Origin: Odontocerum albicorne
Lineage: Eukaryota > Arthropoda > Insecta > Trichoptera > Odontoceridae
DNA length: 64,000 nt
Assembly (NCBI GenBank): GCA_949825065.1
Contig: OX463848.1
Span: 32,455,491 to 32,519,490 of the forward strand
Direction: 5' to 3'
The position numbers were made by a program, and so were the translations under genes. Below are positions 32,560 to 42,870 of this stretch, one piece after another (the stretch's first letter is position 1; every line of letters starts with the position of its first letter). Below the pieces are notes generated by a model. That model made no database searches. It saw only the letters and a list, made by a program, of their open reading frames with translations, and had not been told where the DNA came from.

Positions 32560-32712
32560 CCAAGAGAAGTAATAAAATTACCGAGACCATCTTGGCAAGG
32601 AAGGAGACTTCGGGCATATGAAATATTCAAAAGAGCGGCAGCGCCTGAAGATAGGCAAACGGGCGTGCTCCGCTATCACTGAAATAATTGCTAATGTCGA
32701 GTGCTACTCTAT
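32560..32712 (+). mobile_element. Possible LINE 3' end fragment
   Basis: A frame reads RDHLGKEGDFGHMKYSKERQ then KIGKRACSAITEIIANVE. The ending resembles the -DR--WR-iI-NV closing motif of insect LINEs, and base composition is higher in GC than the flanks. Weak. Confidence 0.35.
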
Positions 32713-33140
32713 TCCTTGAATTTCTTAAGTTACGTTAAGAACGAATATGAATAATAAACGGTTATTTATTGACAAGTTTGGGTATAATAAAAAGCAGCAC
32801 AGACTTTGAAACACGATTTAAAAAATGTATACAATTTTTCGAATCGGATCAAATAGTAAAATATTGTAAACATAAACTAATTAATACAATATTAAATCAA
32901 AATATTAAATAAGACATGTCAAATATTATCCCTCTGTCGTTTTTTTTGCATTGAAATTTAATATAATACCCAATCAATCAAGCTCATTTTTATGCATCGC
33001 GCTCTTTCGCTCGCGTTGTTTCTTTTTCGTGACGTTGATTAAGTTTGGCATTCCATTATGATGATTTTCGAAAAGCTCCTTTCAGTTTGGTTGATTTTCG
33101 AAGAAAATTATTATTTGTGATTTTCATTTGTATTTTACGT
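32713..33140. other. AT-rich stretch, nothing recognised
   Basis: A short GC-rich clump at 32995-33035 (CGCGCTCTTTCGCTCGCG) is the only feature. Confidence 0.4.
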
Positions 33141-33475
33141 CACCATATCATTCGAATTAAGAACTCACGCATTCGTGGTGGTCTGGGGGTCACTGACATA
33201 AACAGTAAACTGGAAGAGCGACAGCTGAGATGGTACGGGCACATAAGACGGAAACCACCAGTAAATCAGGCAATGCCTGTGGATCTTCCTTGACAACCGT
33301 CTAGAGAAACACCAAAGAACTCCTGGATAACTCAATGCTCCAAAATTCTGCAGAGAAACGGCCTAGATGAAAGCGACACCCAGAACCGAAGAACATACTG
33401 CCCGAAAACGAGAAGAGCTGACCTCAACAGCCTATCTAGGCAATGAGTTGGGACAGTGCCAGGAAGAAAAAGAAA
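33141..33475 (+). mobile_element. LINE group 3, 3' end
   Basis: The frame IRIKNSRIRGGLGVTDINSK, LEERQLRWYGHIRRKPP and NQAMPVDLP is open, then a TGA and a shift are followed by sequence matching the copy at 20164 (CTCCAAAATTCTGCAGAGAA, AACGGCCTAGATGAAAGCGA). The end has GGAAGAAAAAGAAAAT. It extends further 5' than the 20164 copy. R-I-R ... LGV-dI--Kl-E-rLRWyGHirRr is the standard insect LINE C-terminal block. Confidence 0.9.
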
Positions 33476-33542
33476 ATATCATTCAAATTTAAACTTATAG
33501 ACAAAATAATAGACAAAATATATGTATTTGCTATTTTATTTA

Positions 33543-33632
33543 AAAAAATCATATGTCTCATACTAAAGAAGAAAAATCATATGTCTCATGCTAAATAAGA
33601 AAAATCATATGTCTCATGCTTAATAAAAAAAT
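33543..33632 (+). repeat. 28-bp tandem repeat, 3 copies
   Basis: AAAATCATATGTCTCATGCT recurs at 33548, 33576 and 33604 positions of ATCATATG. Minor substitutions only. Confidence 0.95.
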
Positions 33633-33790
33633 CTTTTTCTTAGAAATGACCACCAATTCGATTGATGTATCATTTTGTGTAAAAAATAAAATGTCTTTTT
33701 GTAAGGTATAAGATTTATTTGTAATTATCAAAAGTATACAAAATAACTTTCGTCTTCCATATCTTCATCAACTTTCAAAATAATTTCAAT

Positions 33791-33925
33791 AAGACACAAG
33801 TACGGTTCAAGTAATAATTACTTGTACTTATAACAAGATACAAGTACGTTTCAAGTAATAATTACTTGTACTTATAACAAGGTACAAGTACGTTTCAAGT
33901 AATAATTACTTGTACTTATAACAAA
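33791..33925. repeat. 44-bp tandem repeat, 3 copies, internally palindromic
   Basis: ACAAGTACG starts at 33796, 33840 and 33884. Each unit contains AAGTAATAATTACTT, a perfect palindrome around one A, and wider ACAAGTA.../...TACTTGT arms. Confidence 0.95.
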
Positions 33926-34072
33926 ACGAAAACTGACCACTCAGTTGGATAGTTTAATTTAGATATTCCGCTTTTTCATCACTTTTGAAGCATAAAATTT
34001 AGTGCTAAAAGTTTTTAAGATTTATTCTATAAAGTTAAAATCAAAGTAAACAATAACATATACATCTAAAAA

Positions 34073-34210
34073 AACGAGTATCGCTTCAAGTTATTGTATT
34101 TTGTTTTTGTAGTACACAATATAACCTGATGAATTTATTGCCATGTAGTAATTTCTTTCTCCTAATCAAAAATATTTTCATGAGACCTAAGTGAAAACCA
34201 AACTCAGTGT
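34073..34210 (-). mobile_element. SINE A 3' fragment
   Basis: On the minus strand: GGTTTTCACTTAGGTCTCAT, GATTAGGAGAAAGAAATTAC, CATGGCAATAAATTCATCAG, and tail AAAATACAATAACTTGAAGC. No tRNA head. Shares the post-tail CTTGAAGCGATACTCGT with 25655. Confidence 0.8.
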
Positions 34211-34738
34211 TTTACTAACAGTCATTGAGATTGCCATTTTTATTCACAAGTAAAATAACCATATTGTCAAATTGTATCTTTTAAAAAAAAAATTTTAAAG
34301 ACTTTTTTTTAAATTTTCTGTTAGTTTGTCATGAGAAGATTTATGTTTAATTTATTTATCTGAAAATTCTATACTACACACAATATTCATGTCAACTGTC
34401 TCAAAAGGTTTGTCGCCTACTTTGAGGCAGCAAACTTACAGCAGGGAAATTTCCACAAAACAATACAGGATCAATCTAACAAATTTCAAACGCCCAGCAA
34501 AAAATAAACTGACACAATTTGATTGAAATACCATCAATATTTTTTTAAACTTTAAGTTAAGAAATATTTTCCTTGCCGTTTATGGAAAATGTAAAATTTA
34601 CGATATTTTTTCCCACTATGATGATTTCTATTAGTTTGCATTTTCAAACTTTAACCTCTCAGATATTAGAGAATTTATTTTTAATAACTTAAAAAATAAC
34701 TTGAAGTGAGACATAATATCGATGTTCAAATAAATATT
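34211..34738. other. AT-rich stretch, nothing recognised
   Basis: No feature supported. Confidence 0.4.
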
Positions 34739-35733
34739 AACTCCAGAACTTCCACATGGAAACAATAACATATATGGTATATGTACTAATAATTATAATT
34801 ATTAACTCCAGCAACTTCCATATGGAAACAATATATATTTACTAATATTAATTATTAACTCCAGCAACTTCTACATGGAAACAATATATATGTACTAATG
34901 ATAATTATTAACTCCAGCAACTTCCACATGGAAACAATAACATCTATAGTATATGTACTAATAATTGTAATTATTAACTCCAGCAACTTCCACATGGAAA
35001 CAATATATATTTACTAATAATTATTATTAACTCCAGCAACTTCCACATGGAAACAATATATATGTACTAATGATAATTATTAACTCCAGCAACTTCCACA
35101 TGGAAACAATATACATATGTACTAATAATTATTATTAACTCCAGCAACTTCCATATCGAAAAACTATATATTTACTAATAAATACTATTAACTTCAGCAA
35201 TTTCCACGTGGAAATAATATATATGTACTAATAATTATTATTAACTCCAGCAACTTCCACATGGAAACAATATATATGTACTAATAATTATTATTTACTC
35301 CAGCAACTTCCATATGGAAACAATATATATTTACTAATAAATACTATTAACTCCAGTAACTTCCACGTGGAAACAATATATATGTTCTAATAATTATTAT
35401 TAACTCCAGCAACTTCCACATAGAAACAATATATATGTACTAAAAATAATTATTAACTCCAGCAACTTCCATGTGGAAACAATATATAATTACTAATAAA
35501 TATTATTAACTCCAGCAACTTCCACATGGAAACAATATATATGTACTAATAATTATTATTAACTCCAGCAACTTCCACATGGAAACAATATATATGTACT
35601 AATAATAATTATTAACTCCAGCAACTTCCACATGGAAACAATATATACGACTATGTACTAATAATAACTATTAACTCCAGCAACTTGCACATAGAAACAA
35701 TATATATTCGAGTATGTACTAATAATATTTCGT
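34739..35733 (+). repeat. 53-bp tandem repeat, 18 copies
   Basis: AACTCCAGCAACTTCCACAT plus GGAAACAATATATATGTACT and an AT-rich spacer. I count 18 copies. Most are 53 bp; copies 1 and 4 are about 12 bp longer with the same AACATATA-GGTATAT type of insert, and copies 17-18 carry other insertions. CCACATGG (variants CCACGTGG, CCATATGG) is an inner palindrome in most units. Order of variants suggests multi-unit duplications (copies 1-3 against 4-6, 8-9 against 11-12). Confidence 0.98.
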
Positions 35734-35744
35734 GTAAATTTGTA

Positions 35745-35905
35745 TTATTCTTTAATGCCTTGCAAAAAAAAGTTTCATGAGAGAAAAATAAAAAGGTTCT
35801 CATAAAAAAGTATTTGAATTGGAAGAATGATTTTAACACAATACAATTAAAATAATAGGTAGAGTTCATTTTAGCGGATTTATCATACAGCTATATATTT
35901 TACTT
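35745..35905 (-). mobile_element. SINE A tail with family H flank
   Basis: TTCTTTAATGCCTTGCAAAA and GAGAGAAAAATAAAAAGG match 29985-30040; the following AACACAATACAATTAAAATA and AGCGGATTTATCATACAG are SINE A tail and body in antisense. It sits immediately right of the 53-bp array. Confidence 0.65.
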
Positions 35906-36474
35906 ATAGACGCTTCTTTAAAAATAGTAAGTATGAAAATAAACCTTTTATTTATTTTCGCCGTATATTTAAAAAGGGGTTTTACGAAAAGATTTAAATT
36001 AAAAAAAAAAACAATGTAGATCGAAAGAAGAAAGGAGAGTTAAAAATGTACGTGGTTTGTACCCTCGCTGTCGGGTTGATTGGGCAACAATATTTACTGC
36101 ACCAGTCAGTATCCGAATGCGTCCACTTTTTCTGTGACACAGGTTACTCCCAAAAGAGCGACATTTTTTCTACTATCCTTGTGCTCTGAATACGGAAGTA
36201 GCACTTTAGAAAGCTCAGTGCTTTCTTTGTTTTTCTTTTCTTTCATTCCATTTCCTTTATAAGGGAAACTTACTTTTTATTTTTAGCATTTCTTCATTTA
36301 AAAATTAGTGATCACGTAACAAAGGAGTTTTTTTAATATTACTAAAAAAAGTCTTAACTTAAGCTTTAAATATTTTAATGTCGAATAGATTATTTATTTT
36401 ATTAATGCTATAAATAATTGTTCATATTTTGTATAATTTAAGCGAAAAATATTTTATTTTATTTTAAGTTTTGT
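35906..36474. other. Unassigned, possible LINE zinc-knuckle scrap
   Basis: A plus frame at 36108-36180 reads SECVHFFCDTGYSQKSDIFS, faintly like the VEHfLlDCp-Ys--R-dif block of LINE C-termini. Too short to claim. Confidence 0.3.
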
Positions 36475-36790
36475 GTTCAATAAGAATATCAGTTGTCTAG
36501 TTTATACAGAATGTCCCAAAGTGTTATGTTCAGTAAGAATATCAGTTGTCTTTTTTATACAGGTTGTCTCAAAGTTTTATGTTCAATAAGAATATCAGTT
36601 GTCTAGTTTATACAGAGTGTCCCAAAGTGTAATGTTCAATAAGAATATCAGTTATCTAGGGTATACAGGTTGTTCCAAAGTTTTATGTTCAATAAGAATA
36701 TCAGTTGTCCAGTTTATACAGTGTCCCAAAGCTGTATGTTTAATAATAATATTAGTTGTCTAGTTTATACAGGTTGTCCGAAAGGTCACG
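36475..36790 (+). repeat. 53-bp tandem repeat, 6 copies, containing a transposon terminus
   Basis: GTTCAATAAGAATATCAGTT starts at 36475, 36528, 36581, 36634, 36687 and 36738. Each unit ends in TATACAGnnTGTCcCAAAG, the terminal sequence of the element that begins at 36770. Units alternate between two types (GAATGTCCCAAAGTGTTATG and GGTTGTCTCAAAGTTTTATG), so the real period is a 106-bp dimer, three times. The sixth unit is the transposon end itself. Confidence 0.95.
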
Positions 36791-38362
36791 TAGGGATTTA
36801 AAAAAATTGTAACTTGTCAGATGCATTGTTTTTAAGAAATTTACATACTCGTATATTATATTAACATTAGAAAATTACCCATAAAATCACAACTGAAAAA
36901 AAATTTCAAATCTTGGAATTTTATTTTAAATTTAATCAATCCATCGTTCGTACTTAAAGATAATACTACCAACTTGGTTGGTCCAACGTTTTTGGCGTAC
37001 GGGATTTGTCAAGTGGTTGAAGACCACCTGCAATCCGTTTGCAGATGAACCATGGACGTGTGCTAGACAGTGCTGAACAAGAACCTGAAAAATCGATTTG
37101 CAGACGCTCTGACCACATGCAAATGTCTAGAATATCCTTGCATCGCGTACTAATAGACAATTTGAACTTTTACAAGTACAACATATAATTTATACAGATG
37201 CTGCAAGCGACTTATCATCGACAACGCTAAAATGACTTGGTCCAAATTCAGAGGATGGCTAATGTGATAACGAATATATTTTTAGGGACTTGTGTTTCGC
37301 ATAGAAGGATGAGGTTGTTTGAATAAAAGTCGTCGAGATCGAAATAAGTAAAGAGAGAAAGTTTATTGTAAGCGTCTGTATTTATAATGTATAGAACGGC
37401 GCAGAACATGTCGCTGTCTCGCTTCGCTGGGCACATGGTTATTGTTGCGCGTCCTATATACGAGTACATTTCATACTACGGTCTGCAGGAGAGGCAAGCG
37501 ATATATCGGTGTCTCGCTCTCCGCTACTAGTGAGTTCAATGACCGCGCGGGTGACCTTCGCCCGGTGCCGTCTCGCATTCCCTACAGTGCGAGTTCAATG
37601 AACGAGCGGCCAAGGGTCACCTCAGTGGGTTCAGTGACCGCACGCACGGTCGCTACATATTCATAAGCTGATTATGAAAAACGAAACTCATTTCATTTGA
37701 ACAATTTGACATAATAAGAACTGTTGGATTTGGGGATTAGAAATCTTAGGGCTATTCATCATCGCGTAATGCATCCTCTCAAATGCAATCTGGTGTGGTG
37801 TAACGTCAGAAAGGATCATTAGATGTAATTTTTTTAATGGAAATAACAATACAATACAGTCACTAGTGAGCGATATCCAATCATGATCGAGACTTTTTAC
37901 AACCAGCAGTGCTAAACAAATCCGAGATGTGCTTTCAATAAACTTGAGTCACTACTCATACGGTCCAGATGATGGAGCATGTAAATCACACTTTTGACCA
38001 CCAAATAATCTCACGAAATATCGAAATTTTCAGGCTACCACGTTCCCTAATCTGATGATTCTCGATAATTTTCTCTGGGGATACCTTAAGAAACGGGTAT
38101 GCATCAATTAACTCCAGACAATTCAGCATCTCAAGCATCTCAAACATCTGTTTAGAAATTTGGAGGCTGCATCAAGAGTTATTAACCACTGTTATGGAGA
38201 ATGTTATCGAAATGCGAAGCGGAAAATGAAGGACATTTATGACTTATAATTTTTCAAAATTAAGAAAAATTTGTTCCTAGTGTTTGAATTTTTATGAGTA
38301 GAAACTATTTATGAATAGAAATTATTTGATTTTAAATCCTTAGGTGATTTTTGGGACACCTT
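36770..38362 (+). mobile_element. Tc1/mariner-like (IS630-type) element, decayed, with nested LTR
   Basis: Left end CAGGTTGTCCGAAAGGTCAC then GTAGGGATTTAAA. The right end on the minus strand is AAAGGTGTCCCAAAAATCAC then CTAAGGATTTAAAA, an imperfect inverted repeat of about 30 bp, next to TA. Without the nested LTR (37281-37657 plus one 4-bp duplicate) the length is about 1.2 kb, normal for the superfamily. The interior shows transposase pieces: SICRRSDHMQMSRISLHRVL (helix-turn-helix linker) near 37090, MHPLKCNLVWCNVRKDH (start of the DDE domain) near 37770, and VMENVIEMR near 38195. Many stops; dead copy. Confidence 0.85.
37281..37657 (-). mobile_element. Solo LTR with perfect 4-bp TSD (TATT), nested
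   Basis: On the minus strand the 377-bp sequence starts TGTAGCGACCGTGCGTGCGG and ends AAGTCCCTAAA. TATT lies at 37277-37280 and 37658-37661. It shares the start, TTGAACTCACTAGTAGCGGA, GCGAGACAGCGACATG and TATAAATACAGACGC with the copy at 27053-27439. It has AATAAA at 37367-37362 (minus), a possible polyadenylation signal. GC-rich relative to surroundings. Inserted into the Tc1/mariner-like element after that element arrived. Confidence 0.9.
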
Positions 38363-38945
38363 TATTTAAAAAAATCAAAAAATATTTAATAATCATTGCA
38401 ATTTCAAAGCGAGAATGTAAATAACAATAAGTAATATACTTTGAGAGATTTTCATTTGTATTTATTGGAAGCTTTCTACGAAACCGGTTATGTTGTATAT
38501 AACGGTCATATTATGTTGCATATTTATTTTCATAAAGAAATCTATTTCAACCAGCCAGTAAACAATCGAAGAGGTATCAATAAAAACAAAACAAGAACCC
38601 TTTTTAAAAAGGCGTCTTATAAAAAAGGTCATGAAGGTCATCAATAATAACTCGTTTTTGCTTCAAATAAACTATATAATTACCGCTTTGTACAGCGATT
38701 AGTAACGTTGTATTAAAAACTTAGCCTTAGTTTAATACAAGGTGTTCTTATATCATTTTAGTCAACGACTTAATATCAAAGGAAATGATAAAATATCTTG
38801 GATCGGGCTCTTATAGAAGATCATACGATGAACGCAGAGCTAGAGATTGGTGTTGAAATGTGGAAGATTATTAACTACGAGGCTAGAGAAACGATGACGA
38901 TAATATTATGTGCATGTAAAACTAACAATTACTCTATATGCCTCA
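38363..38945. other. AT-rich stretch, nothing recognised
   Basis: Two overlapping 60- to 68-codon frames on opposite strands at 38441-38647 have no recognisable content. Confidence 0.4.
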
Positions 38946-39108
38946 GTGCGATACAGGCAAAAGCCTAGTTTACTGGGGACACGACAAATGAAAGGTAACA
39001 AACCATTTAAGATCCATTAAAATTGTGTGTCCAAATTAAATAACCAGTTGTTTTTTTGCTAAGTATGTATATTTCTTGTCATGTGTAAAATAAAAAAAAA
39101 ATAAAAAC
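38946..39108 (+). mobile_element. LINE group 4, 3' untranslated tail
   Basis: GATACAGGCAAAAGCCTAGT, TACTGGGGACACGACAAATG and TTGTGTGTCCAAATTAAAT run parallel to 7255-7425, ending in an AAATAAAAAAAAAATAAAA tail. The protein end is not recognised here. Confidence 0.8.
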
Positions 39109-39324
39109 TGTGCATGGTTCGTCACTCTTCATTTATAGTTCCTTAACCCATTTGATCCTAAAGAGCGGCTCTTTGGCATCAATCAGAGAGCACGTGGCCG
39201 GGATGCGGTGTTGCCCAGTGATCCATAAAAAAGCCTTTTTTCCTATATAGTAGTACATATAAACCTGTTCTTTTAGTCTGGTTAGCGTTACCAATATGCT
39301 ATTTTTAAACAAGGACTTTTAAAA

Positions 39325-39455
39325 ATGGCTTGAAACCTAGATTTTACACAACAAAATTAAGACACCACGTTAAATTTTTTTTAATTTTTAGGAAGTGATT
39401 GATAAATGGCATTAAATCTTCTAGGTTGTACTATATAAAATGAAAGTGTAATTAA
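39325..39455 (+). mobile_element. SINE A body fragment
   Basis: AACCTAGATTTTACACAAC, GTGATTGATAAATGGCATTA and CTAGGTTGTACTATATAAAA then GAAAGTGTAATTAATAC follow SINE A order. No tRNA head. Confidence 0.65.
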
Positions 39456-39559
39456 TACATTTGATAATCCCATAAATTTTAATATAAATCTATATTTCAA
39501 GTCTATTTAAAAAATTGTAACTGTAAATGTCCACGTTTCAAAGCCGATGTAAAATTTTT

Positions 39560-39893
39560 ACAAATAATTCGTTTGTAACATATAATGACCACGTTCTTTA
39601 ACGTCTAATAATTCATTTGTAACATATAATGGCCACGTTTTTTAACGTCTAATAATTCATTTGTAACATATAATGACCACGTTCTTTAACGTCTAATAAT
39701 TCATTTGTAACATATAATGACCACGTTCTTTAACGTCTAATAATTCATTTGTAACATATAATGACCACGTTCTTTACAAATAATTCATTTGTAACATATA
39801 ATGACCACGTTCTTTACAAATAATTAATTTTTAACATAAAATGACCACGTTCTTTAACGTCTCGAAATAATCGAGACGTTAAAGAACGTGGTC
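39560..39893. repeat. 44-bp tandem repeat, about 7 copies, ending in a perfect hairpin
   Basis: ATTCATTTGTAACATATAAT plus GACCACGTTCTTTAACGTC recurs about seven times; later copies lose AACGTCT. The last copy turns back on itself: 39843-39865 and 39871-39893 are perfectly complementary (23 bp) around a 5-base loop AATAA. Confidence 0.95.
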
Positions 39894-39969
39894 AATCAAT
39901 CCCGTTATGATAATGAATTCAATACGAATAAAAAATAAATATTTATTAAATACTTAATATTCATTGGAA

Positions 39970-40215
39970 TCATACGCATCATGTCATGCCCTTATTGGAG
40001 TAGGCAGAGAGAACAGACATCCTCATCTCTCTTTTCTGACAGACACCGATCACATGCATACTCATTGTTAAAACTGTTCATTGTTCCATTTTTCAAAATT
40101 TGATGCATATTTTTCAAAAGTGCCTACGTTAAAAACATTCTTCGATTATGTAATTTTTCATCGCTATTACGCCATGTCCCTATTGGGATACACAGAAATA
40201 ATACTTCTCGGCGTT
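39970..40215 (-). mobile_element. LINE group 1 3' tips, two small fragments
   Basis: CATGCCCTTATTGGAGTAGG with CAGAGAGAACAGACATCC (39985-40025) and a second CATGTCCCTATTGGGATACA (40171) are antisense to the group 1 3' tail. Confidence 0.5.
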
Positions 40216-40767
40216 ATATTTTCCTGGTACACACTTTTCCCTTATGTCATACCCTTTCATATTTCATATTCTTGTATTATTAAGACTTTACACTTTGCAA
40301 TACAATATCAATTAATCAATAAAATTTCTAAGACATTATAACCATGTACACTTTCTAACCAATTTAAATATCAGCGCACTTTTAGACAAATTTTAATTAA
40401 TATATATCTATACATTCTTACATTACAAACCAACTCTCCTCGAATAGCTAAAACGCAATTCAAGCTTGTAATAAAGTAGTTTAAATAAAGTAATATATTT
40501 GAAGTTATTTATACAGTTAATATATAGTAACAAAATAAAGATCCCAATTCGAAAGAAAGTTTATTAAGTAATAAATCTAAAATAAAGTTCACAATACAGT
40601 TTAAATAAAGTTCATGAAGCTAAACATTTCAAATTAGTTTACAATACAGTTAAAATAAATTATAAATTTAAAATTAAGTTCATAATCTAACATCACGAAC
40701 TTGCTCTCCTTAAATAGTCAAAACTTATTTTAAAGTTGAAATAAAGCAGTTTAAATAATGTAATATA

Positions 40768-41684
40768 CGAAGGGCATCTAGAAAGTAAGGTTACAAGGGC
40801 TCCTGAGGCCAGGGGAAATGTTTTGTTTCAAAGTTGGCGCATCTGGCGTGTAGGGGGGATCCTAACGGTCAGTTTGTTTGGTCTCGCGTGTTTGTCAACC
40901 ATTTTGTTCAGTCACAGTAAATTATTCCGATGAAGAGGTCGTCGCGCGCTCCCGCCACCTTCCGTTCGTGTGAGATCCGCGCGGTCATCCGTTTTTTGAC
41001 TTTGCAGAACAATACCGCCGCGAATATTCATCGGAAGCTCGTGGAAAATTATGGTAGTGATGTGATGAGTCGACAACATGTCACGAAGTGGGTTAGGTTG
41101 TTAAGAGAAGGCCGTACTGATACGACGAGGCCAGGCAGTGATTTCTAACGAACTTGTGCAAAAAATTGAAGAATAAGTTGCCAAACGACCGCCGTGTGAC
41201 GCTTGAAGACCTTCAAAAAGAATTTCCTGACATTTCTCAAAGTCTCTTTGGTGATATTGTGTCGGAAAAACTTGATTACAAGAAGTTGTGTGCGAGATGG
41301 GTGCCCAGAATGCTCACACCGGAACACCGTCGCGTGACCGCCGCGCGTGAATTTTTGGATAATTTTGCACAGGAGGCAGAAGCTTTTCTGGAATCTATCG
41401 TGACGGAGAATGAGACGTGGGTGTGTCACTACACCCCAACAATTTTCCAACGATCAGGAGGTCGAGGAAGCTGTGAAGAAGTGGCTGAAAGAGCTGGCGG
41501 CGGAGGTTTATAACACTGGCATACAAAAGCTGGTGTCCCGACTACAGAAATGTATCGATCTCGACGACAATTACGTTGAAAAATAGTTTAATATATTTGT
41601 GAAGTATCCTGTGAATTTCAATTAAATACAAGCATTTTTCGATCCTACATAAATGTTGTAACCTTACTTTCTAGATGCCCCTCG
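40768..41684 (+). mobile_element. mariner, internally deleted, intact TIRs and TA TSD
   Basis: Terminal inverted repeats CGAAGGGCATCTAGAAAGTA / CGAGGGGCATCTAGAAAGTA (right end read on minus) extend about 28 bp through AGGTTACA with few mismatches. TA lies on both sides (40766-40767, 41685-41686). Length is 917 bp against the usual 1.2-1.3 kb of mariners. Because both ends are kept it could in principle be moved by a related transposase (inference). Confidence 0.96.
40930..41586 (+). pseudogene. mariner transposase, deleted and frameshifted
   Basis: The N-terminal frame (40930-41148) has the helix-turn-helix part: LTLQNNTAANIHRKLVENYG and MSRQHVTKWVRLLREGRTDT. Frameshifts follow; the second frame (41154-41450) carries RRVTLEDLQKEFPDISQSLF and LCARWVPRMLTPEHRR. 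The first catalytic Asp of the TGDETW motif is replaced: the sequence reads VTENETWVCHY (AAT at 41409-41411). After CHYTP the gene jumps to the C-terminal end in another frame (AVKKWLKELAAEVYNTGIQK, LVSRLQKCIDLDDNYVEK, stop 41584-41586). The jump removes the region with the second and third catalytic Asp, so no active enzyme is possible. Confidence 0.95.
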
Positions 41685-41905
41685 TATGTACGTGTATTTG
41701 AAATAAAGTAACAAAATAAAGATCGCAGTTTGAAAGAAAGTTTCCAAAATGAATAAATCTGAAAAAAAATCCATAAAACAGTTTTAATACAGTTCATGAA
41801 GCTTCAAATTTAAAATTAGTTTACAATACAGTTTAAATAAATTATACATTTAAAAATAAGTTCATAATCTAACATCACAAACTTGCACTCCTACGAATAA
41901 CTCAT

Positions 41906-42283
41906 TCCAAACTTGTCACAATACAGTGAACAATGATATTTTTAACGAAAAATTCATGCAAATGAAATCTTTTTAACAAAACTTCCTTGTGGAAGCAAAA
42001 GTTAGCAAAGTTTCTTAACGATCTATCGAAAATTAAAAGTTGTATGTGGAAGTACAAATGAAAATTTCAATTAAAACTGCAGTTTCGCAATGTGTTAGCT
42101 AGGGAAAAGTTTTGTCGCCAGAGGGTTGAGTTTGCGGTCAGAGAGAAATGTATGCAGAATGAAATGAGCGATATTATTCATTTCAAATGTGAACAAAGAT
42201 TTAATAAAAAGGAAATCCTCATTTAACCACGTTCAAATAAGACCAAAAATGACACGAGGAAGAAAATTAATTAAAAAGAAATA
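41906..42283. other. Unassigned stretch
   Basis: No feature supported. Confidence 0.4.
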
Positions 42284-42870
42284 TTGAAACCATTGCTCTT
42301 CTTTTTCTTTCTGGACATCACTGGGTGTTCCATGAATCAAGTCCTCTTCAGTGTAAGACACAGAGTACTACAGCAAGTCTCAAATGAACTGTTCATCACC
42401 TCAATTACAAAGTCAGAGTCAAGCTATTACGTAATAAACCTCCATTTTGTTATGCTGCCCTTCGTTCTCACTATTCTTATTCGGAGTCTCTTAAGATATT
42501 TCAGGTCGTCCAATACAGTTCAGATCCAGATAGAAATACCTCGACAACAAAATCCACCCGACAGAGCCCAATGTTTCACTCAATCAATTCGTCATTACAA
42601 ACCAGGTGATTATTTCAAAAGCTTATTTGTCTATATGAAACTGGGTCTAGATTTCAACCTAGGGGATTAGTAGTTATACAAAGGATCTTTAGGATCATCC
42701 AGTTGGTTGACTCTATAAGCACTGCTTCTAATATTTCTCCTGATTTTTTGCAAGAGTAATCTCAGCGAGGATGTGTAATTTATTTGATGGAACTGGTTTA
42801 AGGCAACCTTTGATCAGACGACACCTCCCTCCATTCAGGGCTACATCAACCTGACCAGTGTGGTGGTAAT
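42284..42870 (-). mobile_element. LINE group 10, RT C-terminal region
   Basis: Minus-strand pieces in order: HTGQVDVALNGGRCRLIKGC and LKPVPSNKLHILAEITL (42760-42870), NIRSSAYRVNQLDDPKDPLY (42680-42745), LKRLRIRIVRTKGSITKW (about 42435-42495). These match a Jockey-like layout: vD-aLN--cRii-GcLKpTP---L--LAgI-P, then --dp-HPL, then LnRLRsGv-R-k--m-kWg ahead of the zinc knuckle. The plus frame of 128 codons over the same bases (42284-42670) is a shadow. Confidence 0.8.

Larger units (their letters stand above)
40427..41905 (+). repeat. About 265-bp tandem repeat, 2 full copies, split by mariner
   Basis: Unit starts (AACTCTCCTCGAATAGCTAA near 40430, AACTTGCTCTCCTTAAATAG near 40700, AACTTGCACTCCTACGAATA near 41880) are about 267 bp apart, then about 261 bp once the 917-bp mariner and its TA are removed. 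Common inner blocks: AATACAGTTTAAATAAA, AGTTCATAATCTAACATCAC. Confidence 0.85.

Noticed and set aside
42284..42670. 128-codon plus-strand frame, at first read as a gag CCHC remnant
   Set aside because: The minus strand of the same bases carries clearly better LINE RT C-terminal motifs in order (VDVALN...GCLKP, LKRLRIRIVRTKG).
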